Positions 6,679 to 13,852 of a stretch of DNA of 37,582 nucleotides are shown one piece after another. The translations under genes were made by a program, and so were the position numbers. Position 1 is the stretch's first letter. Every line of letters starts with the position of its first letter. Below the pieces are notes generated by a model, which did no database searches, was not told the origin of the DNA, and saw only the letters and a list, made by a program, of their open reading frames with translations. Source of the stretch: a virus; the IMG/VR virus record IMGVR_UViG_3300045977_000095, positions 1-37,582 of that record; one strand, written 5' to 3'.

Positions 6679-8289
6679 TTATCCTACCTCGTAGGCCACC
6701 ACGCCATCATGCGTGAAGAATTGCTTCACCATCCCTGACGCGGACTGGACGCTAGATCCGCCCTTCATGACCATCGTCGCGCCGTGAATCATGGTCACAA
6801 GATTGTTCGCGAAATAGAGCGTGTATATTTTCGCCCGGCGCATATTGGCCAGGCCGGTCATGTTCACCGGGCTTTGGTAGTTGATGTAATAGGCCGTGCC
6901 AATCCGCATGGATGGCGTCGGGTTATTATCGGTATAGACCACCGGCAGTGCCGGATCGGTGACGTTGATCTCTTCGACATCTTCAAAGTTGATCCGTTCT
7001 ATCCCGGTGAGAGTATTTGGATTGACGACCGACCGGCCGTGATTCACGCCGCCTATCTGTCCGTTGGCCCTTACCGCCCGCATGTTCAGTTGACCCACTG
7101 TGAGTAGGCCTGATGTTCCGAACATGGCATGCAGCCCGGCACTGACGCCTGACCACCCCTTGGCGGCGATATTATTCAGATTGATTTGCTCAATGCGGTT
7201 GTCTTCCGCGCCAGAGAAGTGGATGGTTTGCCGGCTCGTATCATTGAACCGGGCCGTATCGACCGTGATCTGATCGATCTTCGCCGTGCCGGTCATGTAG
7301 AACGCGAGATCCCCGTTGATGTTGTCGCTCCCGGTAATCCCCTCATAGGCCGTGTCTCTGACCACCATGTTATGGATCCGCTCCGAGTTATAGACGGAGA
7401 GGAGAATGCCATGGAAGCAGTTCTCGGACACGATGTTGTCGAGGATCCACTGACGGAAATTCACGCTCGGCCCAGCCCCATCACCGACAAGCTTGATCGA
7501 GTGGGATTCAGTCCGGACGGCATTCTTGACATCGAGCCCTCTCATATCTACCTGCATCGGCCCAAAACAGTAGGCGCCATGTTCGCCAGTGAAATTCTGA
7601 TCAATTTCCACTTGTTCCCAGCACAGATTCGTGACCCTGTTGCCAAAGAGACAGCTCCCGATGTAATGAGACAACGGACCGCTCGCTTTAAGTATGCTTG
7701 CTTTGATTGTTTGGAAATCAAGACCGTACTGTGGTCCGCCATCCGCGTACACTTCTGTGTTGAATCCCAGGATCCGGCAATTTTCGACGTGCATCCGGCG
7801 CCCAGAGAGACCAGTTCCATCAAGATCCAGCCGAACCGCGTTCATTTCATAGTTTTGATCGAGATCTGTTTCTGTCTCGATTCCCAGGTTGTAAAGACCT
7901 ACTGAATGCTCCGATTCAAGGAAGTGATTCAGGTTGCCGAAACTGCTAGTTTTCTTTATAAATCTGGTAGTTGTGTCTCCGCATCCAATCAGGATAACCG
8001 GCTTCGTTGGAACAATTTTGGTCGAGAAATACCAGATCCCGGGTGTTCCAAGGATCATCCCACCAGAAGATGGTAGCCAATCGATAGCCCTCTGCAGGGC
8101 GGTTGAGGCATCTTGCCCAGGCACCCCACCAAAATCCTTGAGGGTAGGAATATCGCCGGCGACATCCGCGATCGTGCGCGCCACAGAATTCGGATCATCG
8201 ATCTTCCGGTGAACCGTGTTGGTCGCATCGAGAGTCTTATTGAAAACATCCTGTGTTTTTGATTGCTCAATGACGGTCTTAATAGGCAT
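6679..8289 (-). CDS. Tail spike with pectate-lyase-like beta-helix
   Basis: This 536-residue protein likely binds and possibly cuts host surface polysaccharide. After a helical N-terminus of about 50 residues comes the hallmark start of phage beta-helix spikes: KDFGGVPGQDASTALQRAID, then a GGMILGTPG strand turn. The next 350 residues show regular beta-helix repeats rich in Asn, Ile and Gly (VSENCFHGILLSVYN, IEQINLNNIAAKGW). The C-terminal 60 residues differ and probably form the trimer cap. Catalytic residues cannot be assigned by eye. It sits at the distal end of the late operon, a common place for receptor-binding genes. Confidence 0.85.
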   Translation of the reverse strand: MPIKTVIEQSKTQDVFNKTLDATNTVHRKIDDPNSVARTIADVAGDIPTLKDFGGVPGQDASTALQRAIDWLPSSGGMILGTPGIWYFSTKIVPTKPVILIGCGDTTTRFIKKTSSFGNLNHFLESEHSVGLYNLGIETETDLDQNYEMNAVRLDLDGTGLSGRRMHVENCRILGFNTEVYADGGPQYGLDFQTIKASILKASGPLSHYIGSCLFGNRVTNLCWEQVEIDQNFTGEHGAYCFGPMQVDMRGLDVKNAVRTESHSIKLVGDGAGPSVNFRQWILDNIVSENCFHGILLSVYNSERIHNMVVRDTAYEGITGSDNINGDLAFYMTGTAKIDQITVDTARFNDTSRQTIHFSGAEDNRIEQINLNNIAAKGWSGVSAGLHAMFGTSGLLTVGQLNMRAVRANGQIGGVNHGRSVVNPNTLTGIERINFEDVEEINVTDPALPVVYTDNNPTPSMRIGTAYYINYQSPVNMTGLANMRRAKIYTLYFANNLVTMIHGATMVMKGGSSVQSASGMVKQFFTHDGVVAYEVG

Positions 8290-8295
8290 GGCTTA

Positions 8296-8886
8296 TCAGC
8301 AGATTGGATCCACTGTGAATGTTGGGACAACGATGCTATCCGCTATGGTGGCCTGATCAGTCACGAGATGAATGATTTCGTCATTGTCGATCGTGAACCG
8401 CCATAGGGTACCGCGGTCGTCCAGAATGGTTTTCCCGAATGGTCCGGTTATGTTCTCTATGTATGTCATGTCCCCAGTGTCCCCGTCGACGGTGACTTGA
8501 TAAGGTGTCCCGTTCGGTGCCTGCAGGTAGAAGATTTCGTTCGGATAGCCGCCATGCCGGATGGAAAGCTCGCCAGCAGCATTGAAAAAGAACAGCGTTC
8601 CCTCTTCCCATAAAACCGTAGGCGCCGTGAGCTTGGTATCCTCGTGCTCGAGCGCAAACCGGACGTCATGACACGGATCCCCACACGGCACCCCAGGATC
8701 CGCCACGTCGCCGGCGCCGTACTTCCATCCTGTCCCCCAGTGCCGTCCGGTCCCATACCGAAACCGGATCCGCGTATCGACCGTGAGGCAAAGCGTAGCA
8801 TCGACCCCAGGCGTAAACCCATGTGTCGGAATAAATGCCGCGCCGCCGAATCCAAACCCATGCGTGATGATATCTCTCGCTGGCAT
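8296..8886 (-). CDS. Hypothetical virion or adhesin-associated protein
   Basis: A 196-residue protein that starts with a glycine-rich motif (THGFGFGGAAFIPTHGF), resembling short N-terminal motifs in phage tail-associated small proteins. The rest is beta-rich, with two close cysteines (VPCGDPC) and strands such as TLFFFNAAGELSI and GTLWRFTIDNDEIIHLV. It abuts the upstream gene (one base between stop and ATG) and precedes the tail spike. A structural role is inferred from context. Confidence 0.6.
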   Translation of the reverse strand: MPARDIITHGFGFGGAAFIPTHGFTPGVDATLCLTVDTRIRFRYGTGRHWGTGWKYGAGDVADPGVPCGDPCHDVRFALEHEDTKLTAPTVLWEEGTLFFFNAAGELSIRHGGYPNEIFYLQAPNGTPYQVTVDGDTGDMTYIENITGPFGKTILDDRGTLWRFTIDNDEIIHLVTDQATIADSIVVPTFTVDPIC

Positions 8887-8887
8887 T

Positions 8888-9475
8888 TCAGCTTGTCCTC
8901 GTCCGGCTCGTTGGGTTCAATGAATCGTTCAGTTCAAAGACCATCGCATTTGTTGAGCCATCTAGTTTTTTCGTAATCAATGCTGTTCCCGCTATGGAGA
9001 ACTGAGCCAATGCGCTAAAGAGCATAAATACGAGCTGTTCCAATGTCGGGTCCGCACCATCGGCCGCGTAGCCCTCAGTTAAGGCCGTTCGGAGAATGCC
9101 GTCTATGATGGCAGTCTGCGACGAGGCATTGAGTCCAATCGTGACCTGATCGAAATCAAATGGGAATTTTGCTAACGGGTCGCCGTAGGTATGAATAATG
9201 AGTGAGTTATCGTCCCATTCCGAGCCGGCTGCATCGATCAGTTGAATATCGGCTTGCTTGCATTGCATCTCCGAGGCGGATAGCGACACGGTGACGCCAC
9301 GGCCCCCAGTGGTAAACGGCAAGGTCGCCAGATTGGCGAGCGCGCCACCGTCCTTCGATATTTTCGCGTCTCCGGTCGCCAAGGTTGGATTATTGCGAAA
9401 GTTTTTGGTGGTACTATCCAAGAGTTTCACGCCGTAGAAGGTCGCCGCAGATCCGTATTTAGCGAGCCAGAACAT
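8888..9475 (-). CDS. Tail-fibre-type beta-sandwich protein
   Basis: A 195-residue protein containing a module seen in phage fibre or adhesin proteins: a PTLATGDAKISKDGGALANL segment followed by TVSLSASEMQ and an aspartate-rich strand. The C-terminal strand pattern (AMVFELNDSLNPTSRTR) is also typical of repeat units in such proteins. The middle has a predicted helical segment (EQLVFMLFSALAQF). There is no signal peptide. It lies among other adhesin-like genes. The functional assignment is by composition and recalled resemblance, not by catalytic motif. Confidence 0.65.
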   Translation of the reverse strand: MFWLAKYGSAATFYGVKLLDSTTKNFRNNPTLATGDAKISKDGGALANLATLPFTTGGRGVTVSLSASEMQCKQADIQLIDAAGSEWDDNSLIIHTYGDPLAKFPFDFDQVTIGLNASSQTAIIDGILRTALTEGYAADGADPTLEQLVFMLFSALAQFSIAGTALITKKLDGSTNAMVFELNDSLNPTSRTRTS

Positions 9476-9481
9476 TGTCTT

Positions 9482-10795
9482 TTACCTCATCCCTAGGCCA
9501 ATGCCCTTGAAAGTCCCGCGGCCAATGGTGCCATCGCGTCCACCGGGTGGAATCGCGGCAGTCGTAATCCCGGCATATTCGTAGGCCATATGAGTGCGAT
9601 CGTCGGCGTTCGCGAGAGAACCGTCAGGGTTTGGGCGCACACGGAATGCAGGGAATGCGAGGCTGTAACATGACTGCCGTTTGTTCCGCGTATTGATCGG
9701 ACCAGCCATGACAGGCGTGATCCCCGCGTACTGATAGGCCATGTGTGTTCGATCGGCCGTAGTCGCCAAGGATCCATCGGGTAGCGGCCTGACACGGAAG
9801 CAGGGGAAGGCAATACTGTAGCTGGATTCTCTCTTGTTCCGCGTATTGATATCGCCGGCCACCGGATTGATGACAATCGGATAGGTGATGCTGCCTTGCC
9901 TGGCCGGCACACTGCTATCGGTCGCTCCAACAAGCGTCGAGAAGGTTCCCGGCGCGGAAGGAGTCCCGCTCCACGCCCCGGTAGTGCTAAGCAAGACACC
10001 TGGCGGTAAGCCGGACGCACTGAACGTGCGCGGCGCGATACCGTCCGCGGTCACAGTGGTTCCGAGATACGGAACACTCACCTGTCCAGACGGTTGAGTC
10101 GAGGGGGACAACGTGAGCGGAGGAGATTGCCCTGTAGTCCCGATTCTGGTGTTCCCCGTCGCCACACGATCAAGGTAGATAGTCCCTTGGCCGAACTGAG
10201 CGTAGAGCCGCACATTATTCACATGGTTATTTGAGCCGTTATTGAGGCCGTCCGAGGCTACAGTGCCCGGGTTGGGGCCGCGGTATTCACGGCCAGTTTG
10301 CGAAAAGACCTGAGTAGTCCCGAGCCAAGCCGCCATCGATCCATTGGCCTGTCCCGGAGTATTCATAATCCACTGCCATTCGATTTCCTGCCATGATTCA
10401 GTGAGGGTGATGTTGAGGGAAATGTTTTCCGTGTCTCCGCTATCATAGGCGCCCTGCATAATGAAATGCAGGACTCTCCCGCCGAAGATCATGTTCATTG
10501 AACCGTTGGGGTAAGGGCCTGGCGATTGATCGCATCGGATGTAGATGATTTTGGTACCAGTCGAATCGGTGATAAAGCCGGGGCTGAGCTTAAGGGCAAA
10601 CCGAATGTTAAATTGGTTATTGGTTTGGCCGAGAAACCGATCGACATAGCCACCGTTCGGATACGGGATCGCCACACTTTGAGAGCCGGTATATTGCTGG
10701 CCACTGGTAACAAAAATGTTCTTCCCAAGACCATAATCTGTCCAGTTGGACAGCCCGTTTCCGCCCTCGAAACTATCATCCCAGTAGAGCGCCAT
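9482..10795 (-). CDS. Adhesin with lectin-like, Ig-like and duplicated C-terminal modules
   Basis: This is a 437-residue modular protein. Residues 1-215 look like a concanavalin-like jelly roll (SFEGGNGLSNWTDYG start, IYLDRVATGN end). About 225-320 resemble a bacterial Ig-like putative-sugar-binding domain of the He_PIG type (GLPPGVLLSTTGAWSGTPSAPG). Residues about 325-415 hold two copies of a 51-residue unit beginning INTRNKR and containing FRVRP-PDGSL and DRTHMAY-YAGI. The Gly/Arg-rich end is probably flexible. It fits a surface-binding virion protein that recognises glycans. It abuts its neighbours in the operon. Confidence 0.75.
   Translation of the reverse strand: MALYWDDSFEGGNGLSNWTDYGLGKNIFVTSGQQYTGSQSVAIPYPNGGYVDRFLGQTNNQFNIRFALKLSPGFITDSTGTKIIYIRCDQSPGPYPNGSMNMIFGGRVLHFIMQGAYDSGDTENISLNITLTESWQEIEWQWIMNTPGQANGSMAAWLGTTQVFSQTGREYRGPNPGTVASDGLNNGSNNHVNNVRLYAQFGQGTIYLDRVATGNTRIGTTGQSPPLTLSPSTQPSGQVSVPYLGTTVTADGIAPRTFSASGLPPGVLLSTTGAWSGTPSAPGTFSTLVGATDSSVPARQGSITYPIVINPVAGDINTRNKRESSYSIAFPCFRVRPLPDGSLATTADRTHMAYQYAGITPVMAGPINTRNKRQSCYSLAFPAFRVRPNPDGSLANADDRTHMAYEYAGITTAAIPPGGRDGTIGRGTFKGIGLGMR
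9560..9850 (-). repeat. Two tandem copies of a 51-codon unit inside the adhesin gene
   Basis: Copy 1 begins at 9850 and copy 2 at 9697, exactly 153 bases apart, so the duplication is in frame. The two units agree at most positions (INTRNKR, FRVRP, PDGSLA, DRTHMAY, YAGIT) but differ at scattered codons, indicating an old duplication. The repeat is protein-level structure, not a mobile element. Confidence 0.8.
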
Positions 10796-10798
10796 GAT

Positions 10799-11503
10799 TT
10801 AGACGAACTTTCCTCTGACATGGGTAGTGCCATCATCGCTATGGGTCGAGGTACCGATCGTCGCGTTATCCGCATCGTTCCGGAGAGTCTGTGAGCTGGA
10901 CGTTTGCGTGATCTTGTTGCGGCAAAAGGCCATGACGAGGGAGACGGCCGACACAATCGTATTCCCGAAGGCTGGAATCGAGCCAGGCTCGGCTGTGACC
11001 ACACTATTGAGTCCGCTCGCGCTTAGCGAGTAGCCGGTCTTATCGGACACGGTGGCCGCGGTATACCCGGTCTTATCGCCCACCACTTGGGCATTTGCAT
11101 CCACTCTCCCGCTGATCAGGTTATTGATGGCCGAGCCGTTCACCTGGACGACATTGGCGCGCGGCGTCCGGTTCGCAATTGAGAAATGTGCGAGAACCGC
11201 GTTGACCGTCTGTCCGTCGATCGTCGCGCCGGCCAAGACCACATCGTAATCACTGCCAGCCGCATAGAAGCCGGCATCGGTATTGTCGGAGAGATCAATC
11301 CGACAGTGATGCACGCCGGTCAACGTGTCGAAATCTTCTGTATCGGTAATCCCGTTTGACGAGCTCCGCTCCGTGGTGCTGTTGTTCTTATAGATCCGGA
11401 TAGTCCCGTTGGTGGCTCGCGTGATGCTCGCGCCGTTGGCGCCATTGGTATTCCACTTGAAATCCACAATCGCATTAACCGCAAAGTCTCCAAGTTGAAT
11501 CAT
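10799..11503 (-). CDS. Tail-fibre-like protein with DKTGY repeats
   Basis: A 234-residue beta-rich protein. The N-terminal half (LGDFAVNAIVDFKWNTNGAN, later HHCRIDLSDNTDAGFYAAGS) matches a beta-sandwich module common in phage fibre proteins. A linker then has two DKTGY copies (VVGDKTGYTAAT, VSDKTGYSLSASGL), a short repeat typical of fibre shafts. The C-terminal section carries a hydrophobic helix (TIVSAVSLVMAFCRNKI) and a Ser/Thr/Asp-rich end. Its stop is four bases before the next gene. An attachment role is inferred. Confidence 0.7.
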   Translation of the reverse strand: MIQLGDFAVNAIVDFKWNTNGANGASITRATNGTIRIYKNNSTTERSSSNGITDTEDFDTLTGVHHCRIDLSDNTDAGFYAAGSDYDVVLAGATIDGQTVNAVLAHFSIANRTPRANVVQVNGSAINNLISGRVDANAQVVGDKTGYTAATVSDKTGYSLSASGLNSVVTAEPGSIPAFGNTIVSAVSLVMAFCRNKITQTSSSQTLRNDADNATIGTSTHSDDGTTHVRGKFV

Positions 11504-12192
11504 GACACCAACGCGCCTCCAACGAGAGATTTAATGATAGATCCACCAGCCAATGGCCCCGCAGTATTGCCACCCCCGCCACCGCCTGGCGGCTTGATCG
11601 GCCAGGCCACTTGAGACCAGTTTGCACTGGTAAACGTCCAGCTCATTTCCGTACTTGGTGAGGCCCCCGGTTCCGTACTCATGCCGCCGTTGTTCCACCC
11701 GCCAGAATCAAACCCATCAAGCCGTTCGGTCTGTCCGGATCCAGGCGTGAGGGATCCGCCGGTGTGAAGACGCGCCACGGCGTCAGCAATGAGCATGCTC
11801 GTATCACTTGTTACAGTAGCCAACGCTGCCCCGCTATTCCCGTTCGCCGTGACGACATTCGCCGGCGTAGCTTGTTCGCAATCGGTAAATGACATCGCCA
11901 TGGCGTACATGCCAGTTGTCGACCCGGTAAGCACGATAGAGGCCGTATTTGCTCCGGAGGCTGGCGCGACGAGCCACCGAGCCGCACAATACGATAGGCC
12001 GTTTGCGTCAGATCCAAGCGCGGTCGCTTCCGCACTGTTATAGGTCGCACTGGATACCGTTTCTGAGCCGGCGCGCCTGAGTGCCGCAGCCAACGCAATC
12101 CCCCTGTTTGAGCCGGACGAACAGGTATGACTCCACGAGAGGGAACTGACAGCTTGCCCTTGTGCTGCGCTTACCGTATCAAATGACGGCAT
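11500..12192 (-). CDS. Beta-sandwich virion protein
   Basis: A 230-residue protein rich in Ser, Thr, Ala and Gly with regular strands (GIALAAALRRAGSETVSSATYN, ASIVLTGSTTGMYAMAMSF). A six-glycine run (PPGGGGGGN) links the sandwich to a short C-terminal peptide with GGSIIKSLVGGALVS. It overlaps both neighbours (14 bases upstream, ATGA downstream). No family is assigned with certainty; position and composition suggest a surface-exposed adhesin module. Confidence 0.65.
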   Translation of the reverse strand: MPSFDTVSAAQGQAVSSLSWSHTCSSGSNRGIALAAALRRAGSETVSSATYNSAEATALGSDANGLSYCAARWLVAPASGANTASIVLTGSTTGMYAMAMSFTDCEQATPANVVTANGNSGAALATVTSDTSMLIADAVARLHTGGSLTPGSGQTERLDGFDSGGWNNGGMSTEPGASPSTEMSWTFTSANWSQVAWPIKPPGGGGGGNTAGPLAGGSIIKSLVGGALVS

Positions 12193-12565
12193 TGCGGATC
12201 TGATCCTTAGTTGTCGGCGTTTCGTCGTCTGCGGTCATATATATGTCTCGCGTGACCGGAGGGCCGGTAGCCCTGACCCTAATCCGCAATACCGCTCCAA
12301 TCGGAGGAGTAGTATCAACTTGGGCAAACGATTCGCTGAAGCCATTGTTGCCACCATCAACACCGAAGGCCACGAGAAGAACCCAGTTCTTTCTATTTAA
12401 AGACCACTCCGCAATGACCTCGAGATGTTCTTCCGTGTTCAACCATCCCTCACGAGGAATAGACACACCCATCCAGTTCCATTTCTTTGTAACCCGCTCC
12501 TCAGAAACAATCACGGTTTCACTCGTCGTATAGGTTCCTGAATGTACGAACTTGGATTCCTTCAT
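12179..12565 (-). CDS. Hypothetical beta-rich protein
   Basis: A 128-residue protein whose ATG overlaps the stop of the exported lectin gene. It has an Ile/Val-rich strand pattern (ETVIVSEERVTKKWNW, VLRIRVRATGPPVTRDIYM), suggesting a single small sandwich domain. No motif is recognised. Coupling to both neighbours implies coordinated expression with the adhesin set. Confidence 0.6.
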   Translation of the reverse strand: MKESKFVHSGTYTTSETVIVSEERVTKKWNWMGVSIPREGWLNTEEHLEVIAEWSLNRKNWVLLVAFGVDGGNNGFSESFAQVDTTPPIGAVLRIRVRATGPPVTRDIYMTADDETPTTKDQIRNAVI

Positions 12566-13848
12566 TTTGTTTCAAGCTTTCCCAATTCCTCCTTGAGAAA
12601 CTTAGACAGATTTGTCGCGCTACAGGCCCTTTTATCGATGCAGCGATCCGCCGCTTTAATAATGGCGTCATCCACTTGCGATATTGGCGGCTCCGGCTTC
12701 GGCGGCTCCGGTTCCGGCCCCGGCGTGATGGCGACACAGCGATAATTACCCTCGATCCATTCCCCGGCTTCCGTCGCAGGTTGCACGCACAGATACGTCA
12801 TAGAGGGTGGCCATCTGGTGACATAACGATAGGTTTCCGAGCCTGGCAGAAAATCACCAACCTCCGGCTTATCCGTACCCGTAAAATCCGTCCAATACCG
12901 CAGCTTGCTCGCATAGCCGGCGATCGACACCGTGGCGCCGTACGCATCGGCAACGAGATCCGAAATTTTTACGGGCGCCTCTGGCTTCGGTGGTTCCGGT
13001 TGAGAGGTAGGATTCCCGCGCACCAAAAAATGGCCGTAATAGTGGAAGTCATCATAGGTCCGACAATCGTTCGGATACATGGTTGGCGGTTTGGAGGCAT
13101 CCCGTTGCGCACATTGCCCATCCCACGTGACGGAGCCAACCATTTTGGTGAACCGGAGATCCGGGAAATTCACCGTGTCGTAATACAATCGGACCTTGCC
13201 ATCGATCGAGACGCGGACAATGCCGTCTTTACTGGTTTCTGTCCGACTCTTCTTGAAATACACTTTGACGAGCTTGTACGGCTCCCCTTCGGCTACGGCA
13301 GATCCATCCACGTTGGACGAAAATTCCATCGTGGTTCCGTCGCACTGGTTATAGCCGCCGTCAAAGACACCCTTCCCAATGAGATGGCAATTATCGGCAT
13401 GCCCCTTGGCCCCGTTCAGGAAGACATTGATGGTCCGCCCACCGTCATGCGCGCCCCAAAAATGCACTCCCCACAGGTTCCGATCCCCTTCCGATGGAAG
13501 ATAGAGAATTTTGTTGGCGCTATTGTTGTAGCCCCCAAAGGGCTTCCCGGAATGCCAGGAGAAGGTATATTCCACTTCGGCTTGCGGAGGAAATACACAC
13601 TCCACCTTGGTTCCGCCGTGTCCCTGTCCTGCGCCTTTCCGGTATCGCAATGCATACGGGGCCGAGAGTGGGTCACTCTGTCCCCCCACAATTTGCGCAT
13701 CGCCGGTGGGGTAGATATCAATGCAATCCTTCGCGGTTTTTTGCGTAAAATCCTGGCTCACAAGAGCCGTTAATCCATCGCCGCTTTGCCCGTGGGCTTC
13801 TGGCACGGTAAACACGAGCATGAGTAGCAGTAAAAACATATGTGTCAC
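12562..13848 (-). CDS. Exported lectin/polysaccharide-lyase-like protein
   Basis: This 428-residue protein starts at GTG 13848 with GGGAGG upstream. Residues 1-20 form a Sec signal peptide (MFLLLLMLVFTVPEAHG) with a plausible signal peptidase I site after HG or AHG; no lipobox Cys follows. About residues 30-275 look like a concanavalin-type jelly roll of the kind in polysaccharide lyases (VEYTFSWHSGKPFGGYNN, WGVHFWGAHDGGRTINVFL, YDDFHYYGHFLV). Two proline-rich linkers (PEPPKPEAP; PGPEPEPPKPEPP) separate a middle beta domain and a short helical C-terminus with two Cys. An exported protein inside a virion operon is unusual. The catalytic status is unknown. Confidence 0.75.
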   Translation of the reverse strand: MTHMFLLLLMLVFTVPEAHGQSGDGLTALVSQDFTQKTAKDCIDIYPTGDAQIVGGQSDPLSAPYALRYRKGAGQGHGGTKVECVFPPQAEVEYTFSWHSGKPFGGYNNSANKILYLPSEGDRNLWGVHFWGAHDGGRTINVFLNGAKGHADNCHLIGKGVFDGGYNQCDGTTMEFSSNVDGSAVAEGEPYKLVKVYFKKSRTETSKDGIVRVSIDGKVRLYYDTVNFPDLRFTKMVGSVTWDGQCAQRDASKPPTMYPNDCRTYDDFHYYGHFLVRGNPTSQPEPPKPEAPVKISDLVADAYGATVSIAGYASKLRYWTDFTGTDKPEVGDFLPGSETYRYVTRWPPSMTYLCVQPATEAGEWIEGNYRCVAITPGPEPEPPKPEPPISQVDDAIIKAADRCIDKRACSATNLSKFLKEELGKLETK

Positions 13849-13852
13849 GGTG

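Noticed and set aside
12676-13773. Plus-strand 365-codon open frame
   Set aside because: It is antisense to the exported lectin-like gene and has biased Arg/Ile composition with no recognisable domain or start context.
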